NCBI RefSeq assembly: GCF_000009985.1
Contig: NC_007626.1
Coordinates: 1,215,501-1,279,500 of the forward strand
Origin: Paramagnetospirillum magneticum AMB-1
Lineage (GTDB): Bacteria > Pseudomonadota > Alphaproteobacteria > Rhodospirillales > Magnetospirillaceae
Direction of reading: 5' to 3'
DNA length: 64,000 nt
A model generated the notes under the pieces. It made no database searches. It saw only the letters and a list, made by a program, of their open reading frames with translations, and had not been told where the DNA came from. Positions 57,692 to 64,000 of the stretch are shown one piece after another; positions within the stretch are counted from its first letter, which is position 1, and every line of letters begins with the position of its first letter. The translations under genes were made by a program, and so were the position numbers.

Positions 57692-58137
57692 CCAGCGCGC
57701 TCCTGACACAAATCGCCGGGCTGCCCGTCTTGCCGACGCCCAGGCTCAGGGAAATGTGGCGAGACCTGACCGGCACCGAGCCGCCGCCCTACAATCGCAC
57801 CTTCCTGGTCCGGCGGCTGGCCTATCGCCTGCAGGAACTGGCCTTCGGCGGCTTGTCGGCGAAGGCTGAACGCCGCATCGACGATCTGATTTACGAATTG
57901 GAGAATCCGAAGAAGGCCAAGCCCAGGGATCTGGACACCCCGATCCCCGGCACCAAGCTGATCCGCGAATGGCAAGGCGTGATGCACGAGGTGACGACGG
58001 AGGCCGATGGCTATGAATATCAGGGCCGCCGGTTCAAGAGCCTGTCGGCGGTGGCTCGCGCCATCACCGGCACCCGCTGGAATGGGCCGCTGTTCTTTGG
58101 GCTTCGGCGCTCCGGTGCCCTGGGAGGTGGCAAATGA
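57688..58137 (+). CDS. DUF2924 protein
   Basis: 149 residues. LPTPRLREMWRDLTGTEPPP, then NRTFLVRRLAYRLQELAFGG and GTKLIREWQGVMHEVTTEAD are DUF2924 blocks, and YQGRRFKSLSAVARAITGTR is its C-terminal DNA-binding-like part. These proteins always accompany the serine recombinase of this cassette and may help site choice. It overlaps both neighbours. Confidence 0.87.
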   Translation: MTSALLTQIAGLPVLPTPRLREMWRDLTGTEPPPYNRTFLVRRLAYRLQELAFGGLSAKAERRIDDLIYELENPKKAKPRDLDTPIPGTKLIREWQGVMHEVTTEADGYEYQGRRFKSLSAVARAITGTRWNGPLFFGLRRSGALGGGK

Positions 58138-59477
58138 GCGCTCCAAATAAGCCGATTCGAAAAGTCCGCTGCGCCGTCTATACCCGCAAGTCCTCGGAAG
58201 AGGGGCTGGAGATGGAATTCAACAGCCTGGATGCCCAGCGGGAATCCTGCGAAGCCTATATCGCCAGCCAACGGGCCGAGGGTTGGGTGCCGGTGCCCAA
58301 CCGCTATGATGATGGTGGGTTTTCCGGCGGCAATCTCGAACGGCCCGCCCTGAAGCGCCTGCTGAACGACATCGAGGCCGGGCTGGTCGATGTGGTGGTG
58401 GTCTACAAGATCGACCGCCTCAGCCGCTCCTTGATGGATTTCTCCAAGCTGGTCGAGGCGTTCGACCGCAACGACGTCACCTTCGTCTCGGTCACCCAGT
58501 CCTTCAACACCACCACCTCCATGGGGCGGCTGACGCTGAACATCCTGCTGTCCTTTGCCCAATTCGAGCGAGAGGTGATCGGTGAACGCATCCGCGACAA
58601 ATTCGCCGCCTCACGCAGGAAAGGGATGTGGATGGGGGGCGTGCCGCCGCTCGGCTATGACGTGGTGGCCCGCAAGCTGGTGGTCAACGAGGCCGAGGCC
58701 GATCTGGTGCGCCACATCTTCCGCCGCTTCCTGCAGGTTGGTTCCGCCACCCTGCTGATCAAGGAACTGAACGCCGCTGGCCATCGCACCAAGTCCTGGG
58801 TCACCCAGGACGGCAAGGAGCGCCAGGGCGTGCCCTTCACCAAGAACTTCCTCTACAAGATGCTCGGCAACCGGGTCTATCTGGGTGAGGCCGTCCACAA
58901 GGGTGAATCCCATGCGGGCGAACATGCGGCCATCATCGACCTGACCACCTGGGAACGGATCGAGGCGGTGAAGGCCGACAACGCCCCCATGAAACGCGCG
59001 GCGGCGGCCCGTGCCACCACCCCGGCCCCATTGAAGGGGTTGGTAATCTGCGCCCATTGCGGCCGGGCCATGACGCCCAGCCACACCCGCAAGAAAGGGC
59101 GGCTGTACCGCTATTATACCTGCATGAAGGCCATCACCGCTGGCCATGAGTCCTGCCCGGTGCGTAGCGTCGCCGCGGGCGAGATCGAGACGGCGGTGAT
59201 CGGGCAGGTCCGCGCCCTGCTGCGTGCCCCGGAAATCCGGGCACGGGCGGAACGGATGGCCCCGCATGTGGCGGCGACGGATCTGCATGCCGCTCTCGAC
59301 CGGTTCGATGAGGTCTGGGATGAACTCTTCCCTGCCGAGCAGGCCCGCATCCTCCATTTGATGGTCGAACAGGTGGCCATCTCGACCGACGGGGCGGACT
59401 TGCGCCTGCGAGCCGAAGGGCTGTCCAGCGTCGTGGCCGACATCACCGCCCTCCAGAACGCTCGGAGCGCCGCATGA
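58134..59477 (+). CDS. serine recombinase (resolvase/invertase family)
   Basis: 447 residues. CAVYTRKSSEEGLEMEFNSL holds the catalytic Ser, and VVVYKIDRLSRSLMDFSKLV and FAQFEREVIGERIRDKFAAS follow in the resolvase domain. The recombinase domain is VPPLGYDVVARKLVVNEAEA and the zinc ribbon is CAHCGRAM...YYTC. This is the cassette enzyme of the DUF2924 group. Its overlap with neighbours makes it an operon of four. It may be mobile in its own right or serve as the prophage integrase. Confidence 0.92.
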   Translation: MSAPNKPIRKVRCAVYTRKSSEEGLEMEFNSLDAQRESCEAYIASQRAEGWVPVPNRYDDGGFSGGNLERPALKRLLNDIEAGLVDVVVVYKIDRLSRSLMDFSKLVEAFDRNDVTFVSVTQSFNTTTSMGRLTLNILLSFAQFEREVIGERIRDKFAASRRKGMWMGGVPPLGYDVVARKLVVNEAEADLVRHIFRRFLQVGSATLLIKELNAAGHRTKSWVTQDGKERQGVPFTKNFLYKMLGNRVYLGEAVHKGESHAGEHAAIIDLTTWERIEAVKADNAPMKRAAAARATTPAPLKGLVICAHCGRAMTPSHTRKKGRLYRYYTCMKAITAGHESCPVRSVAAGEIETAVIGQVRALLRAPEIRARAERMAPHVAATDLHAALDRFDEVWDELFPAEQARILHLMVEQVAISTDGADLRLRAEGLSSVVADITALQNARSAA

Positions 59478-59869
59478 CCGACAAGATCAGTATCGACACC
59501 TTCACCGTTCGGGTGCCCCTGAATATCCGCCGGCATGGCGGGCGCAAGCTGGTGATCGTGCCCGAAGACAACACAGTACCCGTCCGCCCCAATTCCAGCC
59601 CCGACGACACGTTGCTGAAGGGCTTGGCCCGTGCATATCGGTGGAAGCGGATGCTGGAAAACGGCAGCGTCCGTTCCCTGACCGAACTGGCCGAGGAGGA
59701 AAAAATCACTCCCTCCTATCTCACCCGCATTTACCGCCTGACCCTTCTGGCCCCCGATATCGTCGAAATGATCCTTGATGGCCGCCAGCCGCGCACCTTG
59801 CAACTGGCCGATCTGATGGACAACATTCCGATGGAGTGGGAGCGGCAGCGGGAAGTGTTGGGGCATTGA
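59474..59869 (+). CDS. recombinase-associated HTH protein
   Basis: 131 residues. The N-terminus (DTFTVRVPLNIRRHGGRKLV) is the conserved start of a small family found downstream of this recombinase type. RWKRMLENGSVRSLTELAEE and ITPSYLTRIYRLTLLAPDIV form a helix-turn-helix. It ends the cassette and converges on the MtrA-like gene. It may act as accessory factor or regulator. Confidence 0.8.
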   Translation: MTDKISIDTFTVRVPLNIRRHGGRKLVIVPEDNTVPVRPNSSPDDTLLKGLARAYRWKRMLENGSVRSLTELAEEEKITPSYLTRIYRLTLLAPDIVEMILDGRQPRTLQLADLMDNIPMEWERQREVLGH

Positions 59870-59933
59870 GTTATTGCCCCCTCAACCTGTGTTCGCCAGA
59901 ACGATACCGACGTCCTGCTGGTGGGGTTTCGGG

Positions 59934-61031
59934 TCAGGCGCCATCCTGGGTGTATTCATAGCCGTGCAGCATCGCCGCTTCGGCACGCGCCAACTCCTTG
60001 CCGAGATAGGCGGCGTGGCTGAGTTGGCTCACCCAGCCGTTCTCGATGATCGTCCAGTAGATGGTGCGGGAATCTGCCCCTTCGATTCGCCGCAGCAAGG
60101 CGTTGTCGTAGCCGTAATGCTCGACGAGAAGCCGTCTCTCCGGGCGTTGCGGCAGGACCACGAAGTAGCCCGCCTTGTCCATCTCGATGGATCTCGGCTC
60201 CCCGGCCTGGACCATCGGCGGTTCACTGGTCGCCGGGGACGTGGTGGGACAGGACGAGCAGCCGCAGGACGGCTTCTGCGGGGCCGGGGTGTTGTGCTGT
60301 TCGATAGCAGCGATGATACGCCCTGGGTCGATTTCCCCGATCAGGTCGATGATCTGGACACGTTGCCTGAAGGTCGCCACCTCGTCCGGGGTCACGTTCC
60401 GCAAAATCGGGCGCTTGCCGGGTGAGCCGATCACCCGCATGGCCTCATCGACGCCGTTTTCGGCCAGGGCCAGCAGCGTGCGGCCCGGCTGGTGCCCCGG
60501 CGGGTCTTGGCCGACAAGAATGAGCGTGGTGATGTCAGGATTGGCGGCGACGTTGCGCACCACCTTGTCGATGCCGATGTTCTCGGTTTCGGTCTTGCCG
60601 ACCATGCACAGGGCCGGTGGCTTGAGATCGGCGATCCGTGCTGCCAGGGCGACATCGCCCAGGGTGGAGACGGCCACGGTGCAATCAGCCCCATGGCACA
60701 GCACGAAGTAATCGCCGGGAACCGGCGGCCACCCCTCCCGGATCTCGAAACCGCAGGCCGCATGGAGATCAAGCTGGGGGAACGCTTGAGCCAGAGCATT
60801 GGAGGCCACCGCCGGATAGCAGTGGGAGCAGCCGAGGCACGGGTATTCGACGGCCTCCATCCGCTGCCGCCCTGCCCGAGCCTCCTCGACCAGGGCCATC
60901 GCTTCGGTGGGCAGGTCCACTGCCAACACCAGACCGTCAAGGAATTCGCCAAGACAGCCGCACTTCCGGCATTTGGCGAGACCGATGGCCGTCCCCAACT
61001 CGTGATGGATGGTCTCCACGGCAGCCAGCAT
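59934..61031 (-). CDS. MtrA-like/DUF4346 cysteine-rich protein
   Basis: 365 residues from the ATG at 61031, with AGGAG seven bases upstream. WPPVPGDYFVLCHGADCTVA, then KTETENIGIDKVVRNVAANP and LILVGQDPPGHQPGRTLLAL are the signature of tetrahydromethanopterin S-methyltransferase subunit A, a methanogen corrinoid protein whose bacterial relatives are of unknown role. An added N-terminus has CRKCGCLGEF and CLGCSHCYP, and the C-terminal part CGCSSCP precedes a separate 80-residue domain (YFVVLPQRPERRLLVEHYGY). It is the last gene of the apparent CDF/MFS operon. Corrinoid binding is unproven. Confidence 0.78.
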   Translation of the reverse strand: MLAAVETIHHELGTAIGLAKCRKCGCLGEFLDGLVLAVDLPTEAMALVEEARAGRQRMEAVEYPCLGCSHCYPAVASNALAQAFPQLDLHAACGFEIREGWPPVPGDYFVLCHGADCTVAVSTLGDVALAARIADLKPPALCMVGKTETENIGIDKVVRNVAANPDITTLILVGQDPPGHQPGRTLLALAENGVDEAMRVIGSPGKRPILRNVTPDEVATFRQRVQIIDLIGEIDPGRIIAAIEQHNTPAPQKPSCGCSSCPTTSPATSEPPMVQAGEPRSIEMDKAGYFVVLPQRPERRLLVEHYGYDNALLRRIEGADSRTIYWTIIENGWVSQLSHAAYLGKELARAEAAMLHGYEYTQDGA

Positions 61032-61116
61032 CGAACACTCCTGTTTGCTGTCGCAAACCATAGCACGACGGGCACCACAATTCATTAGAATGACGGAATA
61101 TTCCGTTGCGCCATCA

Positions 61117-62328
61117 TCATCGATCTCCCCGCCAGAACAGCAGGGCCACGACGGCGATGGCGGTGAAGGCTGCTCCCGCCTGGAAGGTTGCCGATGGACC
61201 GATGACGGTCCATAGCCAGCCCGCGATCACGCTGGCGAACAACAGGGCGATGCCGGACGCCAGATTGAACACGCCGAAGGCGGTGCCGCGCAAGCTGGCC
61301 GGGGCGGTGTCGGCAACCAGGGTGGCGAGCAGCCCCTGGGTCATGCCCATGTGCAGCCCCCATAGCGCCACGCCCACCATGACCTGGGCAATGCCGCTGG
61401 CCTGGGCCAGCACCAGATCGGCGACGATCAGGACAGAGAAACCGCCCAGCAGCAGCCCACGCCGCCCCAGCCGGTCGGACAGATGGCCGACCGGATAGGA
61501 GCTTGCGGCATAGACGATGTTCATGGCGACGAAGACCAGCGGCACCAAAGCGGCTTGCAGCCCGACCGACTGCGCCCGCAGCAGCAGGAAGCCCTCGCTG
61601 AATCGGGCCAGAGTCATCAGCATGGCAATGGCGACTACCACCCAATAGGCCAGGGGAAATCGCTTGACCTCGGCCCAGGACAGGCGGGCCTTGGCCGCCC
61701 CCTTGTGGGTGGTAGGTTCCCGAATGCCGAAGACGATCAACAGCACCGCCAGCAGCGCCGGGATGGTGGCGATCCAGAATAACAGCCGGTAGTCGTCACT
61801 GGTCAGCCCCATCACCAGGATGGCGATGATCGGCCCGGCGAAGGCTCCTACCGTATCGAGCGACTGACGCAACCCGAAAGCGGCTCCCATCAGATGCGGC
61901 GGCGTCAGGTCGGCCACCAGGGCGTCACGGGGCGCCCCCCGGATGCCCTTGCCCAAACGGTCGGCAAAACGGGCGGTGATCACCCAGCCCAATGAGGGAG
62001 CCAGGGCGAACACCGGCTTGGTCAGGGCGGCGAGGCCATAGCCGAACAGCACCAGCGGCTTGCGCTTGCCCGCCCAATCGCTGATCGCGCCGGAGAACAC
62101 CTTGGTGATGGCCGCAATCGCCTCGGCGATACCTTCGATGATGCCGATCGACAGGGCGCTGACGCCCAGCACCGAGGTCAGGAACACCGGCAGCAGGCTG
62201 TGGATCATCTCCGACGAGGTGTCCATCAGCAGGCTGACGAAGCCTAGTGCCCAGACGCCCTTGGGAATGGCTTGCGCAGGCAGGCCAGAACCGGCCTGAT
62301 CTCCGGGAACAACGGATGGTTCGTTCAT
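61117..62328 (-). CDS. MFS transporter
   Basis: 403 residues with about 12 membrane segments. ARFADRLGKGIRGAPRDALV is the MFS motif A-like loop and PVGHLSDRLGRRGLLLGGFS the second-half repeat. It resembles bacterial drug or metal-efflux type MFS proteins of unknown substrate. It starts 8 bp after the CDF gene, so the two are co-transcribed. It exports a small solute across the inner membrane. Confidence 0.88.
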   Translation of the reverse strand: MNEPSVVPGDQAGSGLPAQAIPKGVWALGFVSLLMDTSSEMIHSLLPVFLTSVLGVSALSIGIIEGIAEAIAAITKVFSGAISDWAGKRKPLVLFGYGLAALTKPVFALAPSLGWVITARFADRLGKGIRGAPRDALVADLTPPHLMGAAFGLRQSLDTVGAFAGPIIAILVMGLTSDDYRLLFWIATIPALLAVLLIVFGIREPTTHKGAAKARLSWAEVKRFPLAYWVVVAIAMLMTLARFSEGFLLLRAQSVGLQAALVPLVFVAMNIVYAASSYPVGHLSDRLGRRGLLLGGFSVLIVADLVLAQASGIAQVMVGVALWGLHMGMTQGLLATLVADTAPASLRGTAFGVFNLASGIALLFASVIAGWLWTVIGPSATFQAGAAFTAIAVVALLFWRGDR

Positions 62329-62336
62329 TGCCTTGA

Positions 62337-62963
62337 TTATCCAGTGGCAGGGGTGGTGCGGCGTATTTCACGCGAAGCCTGCGCCATGACGCCCACCGCA
62401 CCGGTAAGATTAAGTCCGCCGATCAGCGCGGCAACGATGATGTCCGGCCAATGGGTGCCGGTGGCGAAGACACCGGTCGCGGCCAGCATCACAGCCACAT
62501 TGGCAATGGCGTCGTTGCGGGAACAGACCCATACCGAGCGCATGTTGGCGTCACCGTTCCGGTAGGTGAACAGCAGTGCGGCCACCGTGCCGTTCGCCGC
62601 CAGCGCCAGGAAACCTACAGCCCCCATGATCTCCGCCTTGGGCAATGATCCGAACCATGCGTGCCATGCCGTGCTTCCCAACACCCAAAGACCAAATGCG
62701 GCCATGCTGCTCCCTTTAACCATGGCTGCGATGGCACGGTGTCGGAGCGCCTTTCCAAGGACAAAAAGGCTGATTCCATAATTGGCGGCATCACTGAGAA
62801 AATCGAGAGCATCCGCCTGCAAGGCAGCGGACCCGGCGAATAAGCCCGCGACGACCTCGACCAGAAACATGGTCGTATTGACCGCGAAGGCGACCTGGAG
62901 GATGCGCAAGTAGCGCGGATCGTCCTTCGCCCCCTCGCACTGCCCTTCACAACAACCCGACAT
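62337..62963 (-). CDS. CDF-type cation transporter
   Basis: 208 residues from the ATG at 62963, preceded by AGGAG. LVEVVAGLFAGSAALQADAL then DFLSDAANYG holds the Asp/His-like metal site of cation diffusion facilitators (here D-x3-D), and VWVCSRNDAIANVAVMLAAT is the second half. The N-terminus MSGCCEGQCEG is an extra metal-binding patch. It is shorter than YiiP-like CDFs and lacks the C-terminal cytoplasmic domain, so it may belong to the compact CDF-like group. It exports divalent or soft metal ions. Confidence 0.83.
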   Translation of the reverse strand: MSGCCEGQCEGAKDDPRYLRILQVAFAVNTTMFLVEVVAGLFAGSAALQADALDFLSDAANYGISLFVLGKALRHRAIAAMVKGSSMAAFGLWVLGSTAWHAWFGSLPKAEIMGAVGFLALAANGTVAALLFTYRNGDANMRSVWVCSRNDAIANVAVMLAATGVFATGTHWPDIIVAALIGGLNLTGAVGVMAQASREIRRTTPATG

Positions 62964-63122
62964 GCCGTTTCTCCTGCCTTCAGGATGAAGGTGGTGGCAA
63001 AATGGACCCCGTAGCAGATACTGGGTCAAAAGGTCATGACAGAAAAATCGACCATCATCCTCGGGTAACTGGCGTTGAGCCTGGAGATTTGATGAAAAAG
63101 CCGATTGGCTGAAGCTCCGTAT

Positions 63123-63584
63123 TTATGGTGTGGGCTTCGACCATCGGGACGCAGGGTAATGGTGGCGAGGCTTGCTCTCCACGACTTCTTCCGGTTCAAC
63201 CGTCTTTTTCCGTTTCCGCCCCAAGCCGATCTTGATGGCCATTGCCGACCGATGCTCGGCATAGCTAGGGGCGACAACCGGGTAATCGGCAGGCAGGGAC
63301 CACTTGGTGCGATAGTCGGTCACCGACAGGCCGTGGCTGGTCGCCAGATGGCGCTTCAGCATTTTCTGAGGCTTCCCGCATTCCAGGCAAATGACCGCAT
63401 CGGGCTGGACCGATTTCTTGATCGGCACGGCCGGGCGAGGCTGATCAGTCAACGGCACCTGCATTGGCATTGCCGTGGTGACCAGCGCGGCATAGGTGGT
63501 GCGGATCAGATCGGAAAGATCTTCCACCGCCACGGCGTTGCCGCGAACGAAAGCACTGACGATACGGGCGGTCACGCCAATCAT
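63123..63584 (-). CDS. MucR/Ros-family zinc-finger transcriptional regulator
   Basis: 153 residues. RIVSAFVRGNAVAVEDLSDL is the N-terminal block and CLECGKPQKMLKRHLATSHG is the C2H2 zinc finger of MucR/Ros. LSVTDYRTKWSLPADYPVVA then PSYAEHRSAMA is the DNA-binding part. The C-terminal tail is longer and more basic (GLGRKRKKTVEPEEVVESKP) than usual. It is typical of alphaproteobacteria and controls surface and cell-cycle genes there. Its link to the operon downstream is unknown. Confidence 0.92.
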   Translation of the reverse strand: MIGVTARIVSAFVRGNAVAVEDLSDLIRTTYAALVTTAMPMQVPLTDQPRPAVPIKKSVQPDAVICLECGKPQKMLKRHLATSHGLSVTDYRTKWSLPADYPVVAPSYAEHRSAMAIKIGLGRKRKKTVEPEEVVESKPRHHYPASRWSKPTP

Positions 63585-64000
63585 AGTGGACCTGCGCTAG
63601 CTTAATGAGGAAGCCAACATTCTCCCGACTCATACAAGCTGGCAAGCTCGCATTCGCCGCGTTCGAGCGATGTATGGCGCAGAGGATCGAAAAACGTAGA
63701 TTGAGGCCGCAGTGGGTAGTGTGTCGCAGAATCAAGCAGTAAGGAATATATTGTCTTTATCTGGAAGAATATGGCGGCACACAATAAATTATGCAGAACA
63801 AATAGTTATTGATTTGTGCGAACCCGTTGCAGGTCAATGCCTTTTTTCCATTTACCTTGAAGCGGCTCGGTCAACGGCTTTTGGAGAAATACGAGGAGAG
63901 AGAAGGCAAATTCGGCCTGAACGCCGCAGCCCCACGGGACGGCGGTCAACGGCTATAGGCCGAAAATGGCGCAGAACCTCGGGCTTTTGCCCAAGGCTCA
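63585..64000. other. gene-free stretch upstream of the MucR gene
   Basis: No convincing reading frame is seen. The composition is AT-richer between 63720 and 63860. CGGTCAACGGCT occurs at 63868-63879 and 63943-63954. The region probably holds the MucR promoter, whose position I cannot fix. Confidence 0.4.

Overview
The window is high-GC, densely packed DNA whose gene families point to an alphaproteobacterium, most likely of the Rhodospirillales (Magnetospirillum-like). This rests on the MucR/Ros-type regulator, the DUF2924-recombinase cassette, the alphaproteobacterial phage families (DUF6362, DUF6441, DUF6900, DUF7220) and the codon bias. It is an inference from protein content, because no rRNA or tRNA gene is present.

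Region 1 (1-13.1 kb) is a host operon for a giant surface or secreted protein. After the 3' end of an AraC-type regulator come a 2130-residue repeat protein with an N-terminal LEPR-like sorting motif and a caspase-like DUF4347 domain, a TolC-type outer-membrane lipoprotein, a short HlyD-type adaptor, a second adaptor with an inner-membrane segment, a PqqD-like/M50 metalloprotease/HlyD fusion, and a small receiver-like protein. All are on the plus strand and overlap or nearly abut. No ABC ATPase or RND pump is present, so this looks like an export system with an unusual inner-membrane component.

Region 2 (about 13.4-53.4 kb) is a siphovirus-type prophage. Order: early control and DNA metabolism (excisionase-like HTH, AAA ATPase, DUF669-like protein, Cas4-like nuclease, VapE primase-helicase); an antisense two-gene TIR-like plus 4-TM membrane module; an iteron-rich gene-free stretch that could be the replication origin; RuvC-like resolvase; a DNA-modification cassette (C5 methyltransferase, PP-loop protein, ParB-methyltransferase); small accessory genes including HU; lambda-like terminase, portal, S49 protease with nested scaffold, decoration and capsid genes; then tail genes. 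The tail-chaperone gene carries a -1 frameshift heptamer (GGGAAAC). A radical SAM enzyme lies between the tail chaperone and the tape measure, and a GDCCVxxG protein is inserted antisense behind the tape measure. The structural region ends with NlpC/P60, TipJ, a P5-like lysis protein, a holin-like protein and a strong terminator.

Region 3 (53.5-59.9 kb) is a recombination neighbourhood. A minus-strand operon of a serine recombinase and two ParB/RepB-like proteins faces a divergent small HTH gene. It is followed by a plus-strand cassette (small protein, DUF2924, second serine recombinase, small HTH partner) preceded by a 58-bp dyad. No tyrosine integrase was seen, so one of the two serine recombinases is the likely integrase.

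Region 4 (59.9-64 kb) returns to host-like genes on the minus strand: a CDF-type cation transporter, an MFS transporter and an MtrA-like/DUF4346 cysteine-rich protein as an apparent operon, then a MucR-family regulator and about 400 bp in which no gene is recognised.
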